NCBI GenBank assembly: GCA_003290165.1
Contig: QNQO01000544.1
Span: 434,001 to 498,000 of the forward strand
Origin: Berberis thunbergii
Taxonomy: Eukaryota; Streptophyta; Magnoliopsida; Ranunculales; Berberidaceae
Direction: 5' to 3'
Length of the DNA stretch: 64,000 bases
The position numbers and the translations under genes were made by a program. The notes under the pieces are model-generated. The model did no database searches. It saw nothing but the letters and a program-made list of their open reading frames with translations, and was not told the origin of the DNA. Positions 52,294 to 64,000 of this stretch are shown here, piece after piece (the first letter of the stretch is position 1; each line of letters starts with the position of its first letter).

Positions 52294-52675
52294 TGTTGGG
52301 AGATTTGGGAAGAACTGAAACTTAAGAAAGACTAATTTTATTAATCTCTCAAAAGTCTCTTACAACTTCACACCCTTACTATGCTTACAACACTCACTAC
52401 TACACTTGAGCTTGTTTACTCCTTGATGCCTACACCTCACAACCTCTCCCCTATTTATAGTAGTTCTAAGGAGGTGAGAGGATTCTAGAGAAGCAATCTC
52501 AACCACACATTTTTGCTTCTCTAGAACTCTCTCAAATGTCTAGAGTATTATAAGGGTGTAGAATTCTCTAGATATTGAACCATCTAGAGAATACTCATTC
52601 TCGTTAGATCTTCTAGATAATGGGTTTGGGCTTTAAGCTTTAAACATTTGGGCTAATTAGTGATGATTTTCAACA
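52294..52675 (-). repeat. 3' LTR of the copia element
   Basis: Preceded on the element strand by a purine-rich tract GATGAGAGGGAG (52676-52688), the likely polypurine primer of second-strand synthesis. Confidence 0.95.
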
Positions 52676-52945
52676 CTCCCTCTCATCACTAACTCCGTTG
52701 AAGATCATGCCAAGTTGTCTCTGGAAGTCTTTGAACTTTGTCGTGCCAAGTCCCTTAGTGAATATATTTGCTACTTGGTTATCTGTCTTGGTTGTTTGCA
52801 TCTCTATCTCTCATTGAAGTACTTTCTCTCTAATGAAGTTATAGTGAACCTCTACATGCTTGGTCCTTGCATGGAACACTGGATTTTCAGCTAAGCGTAT
52901 TGCAGACTAATTATCACAATGCAATGGTATTGCATAATCGACTGG

Positions 52946-53269
52946 CTAGTGAAGGTCCTTCATTAGTTGTACTAGCCAAGTACTTTCCTGTGCTGCCATA
53001 GCTGCTGCTCTGTACTCCGCTTCTGTAGTTGAGAGAGATAATGTTGGTTGTCTCTTGCTACACCAAGTGACTACTCCTGAACCAAGACTAAACATGTATC
53101 CTGTAGTCGGTCTCCTTGTGTCATGATCTCCAGCATAATCTGCATCGCAGTAGCCAACCATTTTGCATTCCTCATCTTTATTGTATAGAATTCCAATGTC
53201 AGTGGTATCTTTCACATACCTTAAGATTCTGCGAACTGCTTCGAGATGAGGCTTCTTCGGCTTCTGCAT
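52946..53269 (-). pseudogene. copia RNase H
   Basis: A 107-codon frame with [20 protein letters not shown] and [13 protein letters not shown], the catalytic Asp and Glu blocks of copia RNase H. It is separated from the RT frame by stops between 53270 and 53476. Confidence 0.9.
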
Positions 53270-53476
53270 GAACCGGCTTGCTATTCCAACTGCGTAGGCT
53301 ATGTCTGGCCGTGTGAGGGTTAGGTAGATTAGGCTCCCAACAAGCTGTCAATACATTGTTGTATCTTCCAAGTCTTTTCCTTTATCAGCACATAACTTAG
53401 TATTGGTCTTCATCGGTGTTGAGGTTCGTTTACACTCAAGCATCTCGTACTTCTTCAATAAATCTCGAGCATATTT

Positions 53477-54450
53477 CTACTGGCAAAGAAATAAGCCTCT
53501 GTCACTTCGTTCTATCTCAAGCCCTAGGAAGTGTCTTAATTCTCCTAACTCCTTCATTTGGAAGCGGACCGCCAGGTTTCTTCGTACTCTTTGAATCTTT
53601 TCTGTATCATTTTCAATGACAATCAGATCATCTACGTATACTAGCACTATTGCTAGTTTTTCTTCCTGGGATTTGATAAATAGGCTGGAGTCTGAATGTG
53701 CAACTGAGTAACCGCTTTGAACTAAAAACTCCGTTATCTTCCCGTACCATGCCCTTGGTGCTTGCTTCAGTCCGTACAACGCCTTTTTTAGCTTGCAAAC
53801 ATAGTTTTGTTGGGTTTTACACTAGAACCCCCTCGGTTGTTCCATATATATTTTTCGGTCAATTTCACTGTGCAGGAACGCGTTCTTCACATCCATTTCC
53901 ATAGTTTCCAAGATTTATTTGCTGCCAGTGAAAGTAGAACCCTGACCGTAGTAATCTTGGCTACTGGACTGAATGTTTCATCGTAGTCCAGCCCATATTG
54001 CTGTGAGAACCCTCGAGCTACCAATCGAGCCTTGTACCATTCTATCGAGCTATCAGAACGAGTCTTTATCTTGTAGACCCATTTACATGATATGGGCTTT
54101 ACATCTTTTGGTTTTGGTATCAAGTCCCAAGTTTGATTTTGCTTCAGGGCTTGGATTTGTTCTTCCATTGCATTTCTCCATTCCAGACTCTGAGATGCTT
54201 CTTCAAATGTTGCGGGCTCCTTAATGTTGTGTTCTTCAGTCACAACATTTGCATACTTTGGATTGGGCTTGCGTTGTCTAGTTGTCCTTCTTAACTGTTG
54301 GCCCACATCTTCTTCACTTTCTTGAACTTTTTCTGGTGTTCTTTTATATATACCAGTCTGCCATGGGCTTGAAGATGTACTTGGTGTTTTGGGTGAGCTT
54401 GGTCGTACTCCTTCTTCATCATTTGCATGTGATGACTCATTTTCCTGCAT
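53477..54450 (-). pseudogene. copia reverse transcriptase
   Basis: Two frames (54450-53887 and 53779-53477) split by a break near 53830. The first holds the linker with RRTTRQRKPNPKY, WRNAMEEQIQALKQNQTWDL and KARLVARGFSQQYGLDY, then ETFSPVAK, the RT entry. The second holds [12 protein letters not shown] and the catalytic VYVDDLIVI. Both blocks are well conserved, but the polyprotein is interrupted by the break and by a stop between integrase and this linker. Confidence 0.9.
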
Positions 54451-54453
54451 TTC

Positions 54454-55191
54454 CTATTGTAAACTTTTGGAGTCTGGCAGAAGTAGTTGTTGTGTAGACC
54501 ACCACGATGAAGATTCGTCAAACACCACGTTCTTTGATGTATAACACCGCCCGGTTGTAGGATTGCAACATTTCCACCCTTTTCTTTGACTGTCGTATCC
54601 CACAAAGATCCAACGAATAGCCTTTTTATCGAACTTACTTTTTAGGTGATCATGCACGAACACGTAGCACACACATCCGAATACTCGGAAATGACTCACC
54701 GTAGGCTTGGTATACCATAACTTCTGAAACGGTGAAAGGAAATCTAGTTTTGCTTGTGGCAGCCTGTTGATAACATGGGCTGCAGTCTTCATACACTCGG
54801 CCCAAAAACGACTCGGTACATTCTTCGCATGCAGCATACTTCGACATATCTCTGCCAAATGTCGGTTCTTCCTTTCAGCTATGCCATTTTGTTGAGGGGT
54901 GCCTGGATATCTTAGTTGCCTCGTGATTTTACACTCTTTCAGGAAGTTGGTAAATTCATCCGAAGTGTATTCTCCACCATTATCGGTACGCAAGCATTTG
55001 ATCTTCTTTCCTACTTTGCATTCGATGTCCTCCTTAAATGCCTTAAATATGTAGAGAACTTTTGATTTTTCCTTAAGAAAGTAAACCCACATGTACCTTG
55101 AAAAATCATCAATAAAGGTCACCATGTATGGCATTCCATTGACTGATGGTTGCTTCACCCGGCCGAACACATCTGAGTGGATGAGTTGCAA
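54454..55191 (-). pseudogene. copia integrase core
   Basis: A 245-codon open frame holds the DDE core: HSDVFG with the first Asp, RTDNGGEY with the second, and [10 protein letters not shown] with the Glu, plus [17 protein letters not shown] and the C-terminal VFGCVCYVF and [13 protein letters not shown]. An upstream stop at about 55249 cuts it from the GAG-pre-integrase domain. The family integrase joins element DNA to the host chromosome. Confidence 0.9.
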
Positions 55192-55248
55192 TGGTTCCTT
55201 GGCCCTAAACTTTGACTCCTGATAGGGAAGTTGATGAGCTTTTTCGTA

Positions 55249-55743
55249 CTAGCACCCAGCACAGACTATTCCTCCTCGTACGTCCAGGTGAGGTAGACCC
55301 TTCAACATTGACTTGGTCATCATTATCTTCAACTTATGATAGCTAACATGCCCTAGCCTTGCATGCCACAAGTCAGCAGTTTCACTGCATAGAGTCTTAT
55401 CCACATATGTTGATTCGGCAGAGATCACGTAGATAGACTCCAACTTTCTTCCCGTCATGATGGGTGTACCCGATGGCTTTAGAGTTTGGTACACCTTAAC
55501 ATCTTCCAGCCCGAACACCACATACTTTCCAGTTGTTGTTAATTGTGATACTGATAATAAGTTTTTCTTCACACCTGGAACGTGATAGACATTCTGCAAT
55601 TGAACTTGATTAGGGCTGAAGCGTGGAGTGAATGTAGCCTCCTCGGTGTGAGCAATCGGCAATCTCGTGTTATCAGCAGTTATCACGACCCGGTCTCCTT
55701 TGTATTCACATAAGTTTGACAGCTTCTCCTTGTCTCCAGTCAT
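55249..55743 (-). pseudogene. copia protease remnant and GAG-pre-integrase domain
   Basis: A 164-codon frame opens just after the protease active site; the DS(G/A) of the site itself lies at about 55770 in another frame, one base off. It then has [18 protein letters not shown], the usual copia protease end, and [14 protein letters not shown], the GAG-pre-integrase zinc-binding start, finishing with CAGC at the stop. Confidence 0.85.
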
Positions 55744-55849
55744 ATGGTTGGAGCAGCCGAGTCAACAATCCAATCCTTACTGTAGTTGACTTGTACATCT
55801 TGATCTTCAGCTGCCATGGCTACCTCATCCTTGGAGAAGTTAATTTCTT

Positions 55850-56696
55850 CATCTAAAAGATCCTCACGAACAGGCTGGGTAGTTGCAAAGGATGCTTGGA
55901 AGTCTCATTCTTCTTCACTGTTGTCTTGGTGATTGTGAGACGCCACCAAGTTTCCTTTAGTTGTCTTCTTCTTTGACCAGCAGTCTTTTGCATAGTGGTC
56001 TCTCTTGCCACAGTTGTAGCAACCGTCCTTTCTCCGGTCATTGTTGTTTCTGCCTTGCTGAGCTCCCCCTTTCTTGTAGCTCCTCTCCTAGGACTTCTTG
56101 GGCCTTTTATCTTCTTCTTTATTTGATCTTACAAAATTCTTCTTTTTATACCCGCCCTTTATTTTGTTGAAGAGCGTCTCCTCTTCCTTATTTTTCAGAA
56201 AGACACCTGCCATTTGCTTAGCCAAACTTTCTTGATTGGCCAACAGACTTCCAAACTCCACAATAGAAGGTTGAGTTGGCCAACCACGAATGGTAGTAAC
56301 AATCCTGGTATATTCAGGTTTTAGACCATGGATTATTATTCTTTTCATCCTATCTTCGGTAACTTTGGAGGCAGGGTCTAACTCTGAAATTTCACGATAT
56401 AAAGTTTTAATTTTTAGAAAATAGTCTCTAATAGACATACCTCCTTGCTTGGAGTTCATCAACTCATTCTCCAAGAACTGCAGGCGCGCATCATTTGTTC
56501 TTGTAAACAGGGATGCAAATGTATCCCAAGCTCCTTTGGGCGTGTCAGCATCTTCTATATACTGAAGCATTTCATCCTCGATCGTCCTCTTGAGCACATA
56601 AAGCGCCTTCCCTGCTTTGATCTCCCACTTCTTGAATTCGACAGCATTCTCCTTTGGTGGTGGTGTAGTCTCACTACCACCAACAACTTGCCACAA
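55850..56696 (-). pseudogene. copia gag (UBN2 type) with zinc knuckle
   Basis: The 56696-56088 frame (202 codons) is a UBN2-type capsid: AWDTFASLFTRTND, LENELMNSKQGGMSIRDYF and LPASKVTEDRM-like LDPASKVTEDRMKRIIIHGL. A CCHC knuckle (CYNCGKRDHYAKDC) is encoded at about 56017-55976 in a second frame after a frameshift near 56090. The N-terminal part extends toward 56700. Confidence 0.9.
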
Positions 56697-56950
56697 GTCC
56701 TGCCCTTACAAGTAAGATTTTATCCTTGTTTACCAACTCTTGTAATTATGGTGGTTGAGCTTTGTAAGCCCACCAGTTGTGCCAACGAGATCTCCCATCG
56801 TGACAAGGTACAACCTCCTTTGTGCTACCGAGTAAGTTTGGTCTTACACCAATCTACTTCACAGTCTCGAACTGTACACGAACGATCTCTGACTAGACAG
56901 TGTTTTACGAAAGGTGAGAATAGTACCCTATGTATTAATAGGGTGAGCTG

Positions 56951-56962
56951 GCTCTGATACCA
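56951..56962 (-). other. Primer-binding site of the copia element
   Basis: TGGTATCAGAGC on the minus strand, three bases inside the 5' LTR; complementary to the 3' end of initiator tRNA-Met. Confidence 0.9.
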
Positions 56963-56965
56963 AAT

Positions 56966-57352
56966 TGTTGGGAGATTTGGGAAGAACTGGAACTTAAGAA
57001 AGACTAATTTTATTAATCTCTCAAAAGTCTCTTACAACTTCACACCCTTACTATGTTCACTACTACACTTGAGCTTGTTTGCTCCTTGATGCCTACACCT
57101 CACAACCTCTCCCATATTTATAGTAGTTCTAAGGAGGTGGGAGGATTCTAAAGAAGCAATCTCAACCACACATTTTTGCTTCTCTAGAACTCTCTAAAAT
57201 GTGTAGAGTATTATAAGGGTGTAGAATTCTCTAGATATTGAACCATCTAGAGAATACACATTCTTGTTAGATCTTCTAGATAATGAGTTTGGACTTTAAC
57301 TTTTGGATTTTAAGCTTTAAACATTTGGACTAGTTTCTGATGATTTTCAACA
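56966..57352 (-). repeat. 5' LTR of the copia element
   Basis: Same termini as the other LTR; it lacks 9 bp near 57055 and has about 14 extra bp near 57300. Contains CCATATTTATAG (about 57112), reading CTATAAATATGG on the element strand, a likely TATA box. Confidence 0.95.
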
Positions 57353-57357
57353 TAAGT

Positions 57358-58186
57358 ATCTTCCATGAATTACTATACCTAATTGTTGGGGCCAGCATTG
57401 ACAGCTAAAGGGCATGCAAATTTTCCAAAAAACGAATAAGATGCTGAAGATTGAAGTTGCATACTTTCGTTTATATTCTTACCTTTACCTAAACAATGCT
57501 TCTACAAAGGATGGAAGAAACAAAGAGAAGAAAGTTGGAATTTAGGCATAACTTTTGTACTACAATATTTTGCACCATTGAATCCAAGTCTTTAAGGTTT
57601 CATGGAGGAGATGAAAAGGATGCAAAGAACCTTCTTGTGATCGGTTATTCCTTGAAGACAAACATAAAAATTCAAATGATGGTGGTGATAATGCCTAAAC
57701 ACTTCATCCATCAATACAAACTTTTGAAGCAAAGGTTGGATTCTAAACTTTGTTGGGATTTTTGGATATAAGACAGCTCTAAATCAGACTGTTAATAACA
57801 GAATCTTAACGAAGGAAATGAAGGAAATAATTAGGTTGGATTTGGCACTTTTAATTGAAGTTATGTACTATCTTTTAGTAATTTAAGATGTTGTTCTCGT
57901 TGTACGACAGATATGTTAACAATGGATTTAGATGTGGCAATTAATTGAGACAAGGCCATCACCATCTATGAGTCATCGTCGATAAAACTTGAAACAATGT
58001 TATGTTGCAGAGATACTGAGATTTCGGCCAATGGGCATTGCCATCGGTTCCATTTTTAATGTGGTCGCAAATGCTCACTAGCATTCTTTTCAAATTTGCA
58101 AAAGACCGAAAGTACATTAACAAGTTAATACATAATACTTCAAAATTGAGAGGCCATGACTGATTGGATTTGTAATCAAAATGATT
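57358..58186. other. Intergenic DNA, no gene supported
   Basis: A 91-codon plus-strand frame at 57496-57771 (starting MLLQRMEETKRRKLEFRH) has no pattern I recognise and may be chance. The last ~100 bp are probably the 3' UTR of the ZIP gene. Confidence 0.4.
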
Positions 58187-59913
58187 TCAAGCCCATTTTG
58201 CTAAGAGGGACATTGAAGCTGCCCCTGCAAGAAGGCAAAAGTACAGTTGTGACTGAAGCTTCCCACTGTTTTGCACTCTGTCACTCATAAAATCTGCAGC
58301 CAGTAAATCTACAAGTGCCATGTAAATCAAGATTCCAGCTGAAGCAGAGTTCAAAGAACCTTCAACAATGAGAGCTGTTGGGCTGTTTTCGTTGTAAACG
58401 TTTGATATTCCTATCCCGATCGCAATCCCAAGTGGTGTCGTGCAGGCAAAAAATAGTGCCATAACTACGATTGCCCGACTCTTGAATTTTGCCTACAAAA
58501 CAAAACATGGCATGCATTCAACTTTATTTTTGGGGTTCTGGCTTAAAACTAACCATTTGATTACCAAAAGTCAAATGTCATGTTCAACATGTAGACTCTA
58601 CAAAATCAAAAACATATAAGTTTCCAAATACATCAAGTTCCATTGAAATGCGGAAGAAAGAAAGAAAGAAAAAAAATGGAGGGGACTACCATCACTGCTT
58701 GAAGTTCATGGGTACCAAACAAACCACATTGATGTGATATTCACTTTTCTAATGGGGTCCAAATTTTCTTGTTAAAACAGAGGATTATCCTCTACTTAAA
58801 TATTTTGAATTCCAATTACTATGAAGGGAACAAAAAAATTAAATAAAATAGCATCCCTGTCAGGCAGGATATCTTGCAGTCCTACTGAATTCTGTATCTT
58901 AAGGCAATCCGGCAATGTCAAATCCACTAAATTAACATATAATTAACTAAACCAATTAAAGATTTAATTATACCTGAGAAATGCATCCTCCAAGTCCCAT
59001 TCCCTCAAAGAATTGATGAAAACTCAATGCAATGAGTAAAGTTCTGATTGTAGAGGGAGTTTCTGAAGCACCTAATGAGATCCCAATAACCACTGAATGA
59101 ACCACAATCCCCAACTCCAAAACCTACATCACAATCACATCTTAATTATCACTACTTAACAAAAAAATTTCTTTAATTATCAGTAATTGACAAAAAATAT
59201 ATTTTCCCTTTGATTTTATGATGGATCATTGGTTGTTGCTTTAACAAAAACTTGAAAATTTTTGTAATTACCTGAGATACAACACGATGACGAATAAGAT
59301 CAGTCGACCCCATCATGGACTCGTCAATTGGTCCATGACCATGAGTGACATGGCTATCATGAGCATGACCACCAGCATGCTCTCCACTGATCTTCTCCTC
59401 ATCTCCTACTACTCCATTGCTACCATTTTCCACCTTGCTAGAGTGCATCGTTTTGTAATAACTAGTGGCCACGGTATCCACCATCAATGTACCAATCGCA
59501 GCCATCATTGCAATAAATCCTGTGAAAGGGAAATCCCCCCACGGCTTCTCCTTCAAGCATGGCGACGTTAGATGATCAAATGCATCGGGTAATATATGAA
59601 TAAACCCCGTAGCTAGAATCACACCAGCAGCAAAGGCCTTAATCATGAAAAAGAAAGCATGTCCAGGATATATCGTTGATAGCAACGGAAGACAAACTCC
59701 AAATGCACCAAAGCCTAAGATTGAACCAATCGCACCTAGCTTCAACTTCAGCGCCTGCTGTTTTGTGTCGTTACCACCTTCACCACCTTGCTCTGAATCA
59801 CAAGTACACTCCCCACGCACCTGGGGAGCCGCGATAAACACTACAATTGAGAACACACAGAAGGTTCTTCTAATCATGACCTCCTTATTAGATGAAGAAC
59901 AAGAATGAAACAT
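58187..59913 (-). CDS. ZIP-family zinc/iron transporter, three exons
   Basis: Exons 59913-59272, 59123-58974 and 58492-58187 join in phase 0 with GT-AG borders to give 365 residues, the normal size. The ATG at 59913 starts MFHSCSSSN; the open stretch further upstream has no ATG. A signal peptide (about 1-34, ending at VRG) is followed by the short Cys-containing outer segment, TM1-3 ([33 protein letters not shown]), and a histidine-rich cytosolic loop [16 protein letters not shown] (about 179-193) that can bind metal. Exon 2 holds TM4 and TM5 with [12 protein letters not shown] and [11 protein letters not shown], the metal-path residues. Exon 3 holds TM6-8. It should import Zn or related divalent metals across the plasma membrane. 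No damage seen. Confidence 0.95.
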
Positions 59914-60013
59914 GGTTGAAACAAGCCCACACACACAAACACAAACACAAAACAATAACAATAACAATAACAATGGGTGGTGTTGTTGATGGACAATTTA
60001 GCCACTCTTACTC

Positions 60014-60023
60014 TCTTTATAAA
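60014..60023 (-). promoter_or_regulatory. Candidate TATA box of the ZIP gene
   Basis: GTTTATAAAG on the minus strand, about 105 bp upstream of the start codon, a plausible distance for a short leader. No zinc-deficiency palindrome (RTGTCGACAY) was noticed nearby. Confidence 0.4.
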
Positions 60024-60029
60024 CAAATA

Positions 60030-61310
60030 CAGAGCAGTACGTATACTGACTTAATTTGAACGAATCCAAACCAGTGGATATAAACATAACATAACAACAA
60101 CATGTCACCATTCAAATTGACCTAATCAAAAGGTGTATTTTTCCACTTCATTCTTCTTTTACAGGGAAGATTGTGGGGGTTTAATTAGTCATTTCTGCGA
60201 AAAGTGTAGTTTATTATGAAAGCATCTCACTTAGAACAAATCATAGTTAGGTTAAGTGGTGATGTTGGTGGATCAGAAAGTTTAAGTGTTGACATAATGT
60301 TGTCATGCAATGCAATAGCTGTGTATAGTAAGGTTTAATTAGTCTGATTCACGCTATTGCATAGATAGGCATTTATTTTACTTCAGTCAGCGAGATATCG
60401 ACGCTCCGCACTGTGTTGCCTTCTGTTCTGCATTTGTATAATGAATGCATGATGTTTGATGTTCAGGTGGTGCATTTGTGTTCATAAAAAGATAAAAACA
60501 GTTTTTCATTTTAAATTAAAATTTTGGATAATTAGAGAATTAAGGGGTAGTTTATATCGTCGACACTTATACCACTTTATCCAAGAAAAGATTTACCAGA
60601 TACTACAAAACATTGGAAGTTTAAATTTTTTTCGAGACAAAATATAGGAGAAAATGAAGTTGTCAAATAGATGAATTTTGTAGAATCTTTGGAAGTTATA
60701 ACACATTCTCTTTTTTTGGACAGTGGAAAAGTAGCATTCTACGCAGGCAGGATAGAAGTTGATTCTTGGTTTAGGATGTATTAATTTGTCTCTCTCTCCC
60801 TGAACTGGTAGAGATGACGAATCTCTACGCGATTAGCATGTTAAGCTCAGAGTAAGTCTAGGTTGTCTTGTTTGGGTGTCTTTTTTTTACCTTGTTTTAA
60901 ATTTTTTTTTACACTTTTTATCCATTTTCTTAAAACATAATCACAAACACCATTCACAGAAAAGGTAAAAGTGCAAAAAAAATCGCAAACAAAGTACAAA
61001 AGATATACCCAAACAAAACAGCCTGAAATTTTTCTGAAGCTGAATATCACACCATATTCACAATCTATATGCAATTAAACTGACACTGTCTTGCTTTACT
61101 TAATTTAAGATCATTTATGATATTTATATTTGCAATTAGGCGACCTTCTAATATTTTATAGCCAAGAAGTTGGGATAAATATATATTGGTGGGCATCAAT
61201 GGTTACAACTACACCACGAATTCACATGAAGATTGTCGTGGATAAATAAATGGAAAAAAATTTCATGGATATGATCTTGAGTAAGTGGACACTGTTTAAT
61301 GCAACTTATG
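60030..61310. other. Intergenic DNA, no gene seen
   Basis: Upstream region of the ZIP gene followed by AT-rich DNA with T- and A-runs (about 60880-60990). No supportable reading frame. Confidence 0.5.
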
Positions 61311-61329
61311 GGTGTGTCTGGTTACAAAG

Positions 61330-61545
61330 AATCTTATTCCATAGATTAGCAAAGGGACCATCAAGATAAATTGATTTATCTATCACATATCTAGATTTGT
61401 AATTAATGGTGGGAGTTGAATTGATCATGGAAATCACTCTTCACTCTTTTCAAAGAATGTGATTCTCATGGTCATGGAAGCTCAACTCCCACCATTGATC
61501 ATTGATCACGAATCTAGAATATGGGATAGATGGTTCCCATTGTTG
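61330..61545. repeat. Imperfect foldback repeat
   Basis: AATGGTGGGAGTTGAATTGATCA at about 61404 (shortened: AATGGTGGGAGTTGA) pairs with TCAACTCCCACCATT at about 61482. GATTT/TCTAGA-type flanks extend the pairing outward. Probably the core of an old MITE whose ends are unclear. Confidence 0.55.
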
Positions 61546-61561
61546 GAAGAATTTAACCTTA

Positions 61562-61797
61562 GGGTGTGTTCGGTTGCTCGGAATTTTTGGTTGCTATTAA
61601 ATATTTTTCGGCACAAATTTTCACTGAATAATTTTTTTACTAGAAAAATTTTCCTTGGAAAATATTGCTTAGGGGTGAGCTATGCAAAACTTTCACATTA
61701 TATGTAAGAAAATAGGCACACATACGAAAATTTCCTAGACCAAAATTTCAACCAAACACTCAGGAAATTTTTCTTTTCGATGATACCAAACACACCA
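61562..61797. mobile_element. Tourist/PIF-Harbinger-like MITE
   Basis: The ends GGGTGTGTTCGG and CCAAACACACCA are inverted repeats, and TTA flanks both (61559-61561, 61798-61800), the 3-bp duplication of PIF/Harbinger elements. Length 236 bp, non-coding. Confidence 0.7.
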
Positions 61798-61800
61798 TTA

Positions 61801-63264
61801 AAGATAAGTAATCGCCTCATCAATTTCATGAAATAGTATTGTATAGCCTCAGAGATGTCAGGGTTCAGGGCCAACCCCAGCAGGTTTGATGAAGTCCAGA
61901 AAAGCCAACCCAAACTTTGGACCTGTTTGATTAAGTCCATCACATGAAGCCCATATAAAAGCCTACTTAACTCAATTAAATAAAGCCCGTGGCAAAGCCC
62001 ACCTTAGAACAAATGGCATAGGAGTTGTTAGCCAAAAATAGAACCTAAACTTTTTCAAAAAATCTAGAGAGTCAGCCTGCACTAGGCCAGCCCAATACTA
62101 TCCATCATCCTAGAAAAATTCAAACTTTTTACCCCTGTTCTACTAATTAACACAAGTACTACCGAATTCCGATATACGTACAACAGAAAATTATCTTAAA
62201 GTCGTCTAACAACGAGTAGTGAAGAATCTGTAGATATTTCTTCACGAAATTCTCTTAGCGACATTCAAACTATTTGAATTCAAGGAGGGAGCCAGGTGAC
62301 AATAGTGTCCAAAAATCGTCCACTTGCGAATTTGACCTATAAAACAGTTGTTACACTGCCAAATACCACATTTTTGGTGGTTGAAGGCACTCCGATGCTT
62401 AAGTTAGTACTTTGTTGGAAGAATGAGGTAAATCTTAATAAACTCAATTAAAGTTGCATCCTTGTGTCGAATGATTCATTTACCTTTTATAATGGTCGCG
62501 GTTAATTCTCTGCGTGACTTAAGCATGTGAGGCACAACGGAAGGAGATGTTTCTTGTAACAGTCTCCTCCTTAATGGAGATGCGTCCGTGGAGGCGTAAC
62601 TCCCTCTACAACTTTTTTTGGGGCAACATTTCTCTTCTTTATGAGAAAACTCGTGTCGGGCCTAGAGTTAGGCTCTGATTCGTTTAGCCCTGGATTCGAG
62701 CCTTGTTGGTGTCTTCTTGATGGCAGTCCTTATTCAGCCCCTGCTCTTTTTGGGTTTTATGAGCTGGCCCGACAGATTGGATGTTATATTCTCGTGATGA
62801 GTCTTTATGCCACGTGTATGGCCGTGATGATTGATCTATTTTGATTATCATCAGCTACTCCCCCCTAAGTTAGTGAGTATATTTACGCTAAGTTAGTGAG
62901 TATATTTACGTATCCACTAACTGTGTGATGATTGGTATTTCAATTGCACTTTTGCACTTAAATTAATGTTGTAAATAACTTTCTGTCGGTTCGTTTTTTT
63001 GCATGTTTTCTTGGAATTTAGCGCTCCATTATGTCTCGTATGTCGCTCCGTGAGCAGTCTCTTCTTGCTTGGTTGTATAAAGGGAGTTGTGAGTATTTTG
63101 CTTCCTTCTTTACGCCATCTTTGCTATTAGTGTTATTTATTCTTTCTATTGCCCTTTTTCATATTTTCTTGTCTATTCACGATGTTTGCTGGTGACCTAT
63201 TGGACAGTGAGCAACTTGCTACCTGCGAGGCTCATTTTCCCCAAAGAAGGTTTCTCAGGCTACC
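61801..63264. other. Intergenic or retroelement-flanking DNA
   Basis: A 23-bp direct repeat, CTAAGTTAGTGAGTATATTT plus ACG, occurs twice at about 62868-62911. The frame at 62641-62844 has no recognisable pattern. The region may include the LTR and leader of the gag-like relic that follows, but I found no second LTR copy. Confidence 0.35.
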
Positions 63265-63702
63265 TTGAATAGTGTTCGTTCCACCTATGATTTGTCTTCC
63301 GATCTTGAGATCGTTCTTCTTCGTGAAAATGACAGTCATTGTCGTCCGAGGAAGGGATATATTGAGCTTTACCCCAGAATGTTCTATGATGGTCTACGGT
63401 TTCCAGTTTCGGAGTTGTTCTGGTCTTATCTGGATTTTATGGGTATTCCTCCTTCTCAGATGGGTCCGAATGGTTGCAGGGTTATGGTTTCCACATATGC
63501 CAAGGTCATCATCTCTGGTGTTTCTTTAACTGCTAGAATCTTGCATTATTGGGTGAGGTTTAGCGTGAAACCCAATCGCACTTGTTTCCTTCATTCCCCT
63601 GCGCGTTTTGGTAACCTTAATGATGACACAGAGATTGGTCGCGGGATTGGTTTTATGTGTCTGCCGACTCTGGCTATTTCAATTTCGGGGGTCTGCAGAT
63701 AG
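63265..63702 (+). pseudogene. Gypsy-type retroelement gag N-terminal relic
   Basis: A 145-codon frame contains GYIELYPRMFYDGLRFPVSE, then FMGIPPSQMGPNGCRVMVS. This is the pattern of the 'putative gypsy type transposon' domain common in plant genomes, where an alpha-helical block follows GLRFP and a LxPNxWR motif. Reading into 63260 from upstream suggests the protein began earlier (KVSQATLNSVRSTYD). After 63702 the frame is lost and similar sequence continues with stops to the window edge, so the copy is decayed or spliced in a way I cannot see. Confidence 0.55.
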
Positions 63703-64000
63703 TAAAGTCTTTCTGAGTTCCTATCAAGCGGCGGAATTTGCAATTGACCGCTGAAAAGCAAGTTATTAGCGAGCATTTCCTACAGCTTCACGTGGTTCCT
63801 TTGGACACCTATCTTATTGATGATATGGTGAGGCACAATGGTTTATACAACATGAGTGAAAAATGAGTGGGCTCTGCTAATCGAGAGGAAAGCCGCGAAG
63901 ATTACTGCCTGTGTTGTCGTTGTTGAATGTGATAATGTTGTCATTGATTGAAAAGTGATCTCGGATGTTATGGATCTCAATGCTCCTGTTAGCGGTGCTA

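Larger units (their letters stand above)
52294..57352 (-). mobile_element. Ty1/copia LTR retrotransposon, complete in outline, coding region broken
   Basis: Two LTRs (52294-52675 and 56966-57352), both TGTTGGGAGA..TTTTCAACA, are flanked by TAAGT on each side (52289-52293, 57353-57357). The order on the minus strand is gag, zinc knuckle, protease, integrase, RT, RNase H: integrase before RT marks Ty1/copia. The primer-binding site and a polypurine tract are present. LTRs differ at roughly fifteen positions plus two indels by eye, so the insertion is not recent. Confidence 0.95.

Noticed and set aside
57496..57771. 91-codon ORF as a gene
   Set aside because: No recognisable motif, no intron or promoter context; likely chance in AT-rich DNA.

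Overview
The window is nuclear DNA of a flowering plant, almost certainly a dicot. Its genes are split by GT-AG introns, its proteins belong to plant families (calcium-dependent protein kinase with four EF-hands, ZIP metal transporter, Mal d 1-associated protein, KDEL-type endoplasmin, NPF transporter), and the space between genes is filled with plant LTR elements, hAT and Mutator-like elements and a pararetrovirus-like relic. I cannot name the species.

Layout. 1-6600 (minus) is a broken pararetrovirus-like element: N-terminal region, capsid-like region with zinc knuckle, aspartic protease, reverse transcriptase/RNase H and a further 3' ORF that runs off the left edge. 7864-12698 is a 4.8-kb Pack-MULE-type foldback element with a perfect 9-bp target duplication. 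Its arms, about 1.5 kb each, carry fragments of a receptor-like kinase and an NPF transporter in inverted orientation. Its loop carries the 3' end of an endoplasmin (GRP94) gene, intron and KDEL included. A nearby duplicate of the flanking DNA preserves an unoccupied version of the insertion site. 16744-19927 is an 10-coding-exon gene for a START-like protein with a damaged tail. 22212-34095 is a nested mosaic: a degenerate LTR element, a two-period tandem array, two hAT transposase copies facing each other, and two terminal-inverted-repeat elements.

34353-40840 is the two-exon Mal d 1-associated protein gene, whose 5.9-kb intron holds a gypsy relic and a MITE. 41371-43638 holds three more short foldback elements. 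44813-50459 is a CPK1/2/20-type kinase gene with seven coding exons and two single-base homopolymer losses. 51433-51992 is a hAT-type MITE. 52294-57352 is a Ty1/copia element with both LTRs, a 5-bp target duplication and a tRNA-Met primer site. 58187-59913 (minus) is an intact three-exon ZIP transporter gene. The right edge holds two MITE-like structures and a gypsy gag-like relic.

The intact or nearly intact cellular genes are the START-like gene, the Mal d 1-associated gene, the CPK and the ZIP. They show no operon-like or pathway relationship. The strongest theme is a family of Mutator-like snap-back elements sharing the terminus GAG(C/T)AATTCTA..TGTCGAGG. At least six copies lie in this window, from about 120 bp to the 4.8-kb gene-carrying element. 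I found no clearly new biological system. The best candidate for something functional and undescribed is the Pack-MULE, whose inverted NPF arms could be transcribed into a long hairpin RNA.
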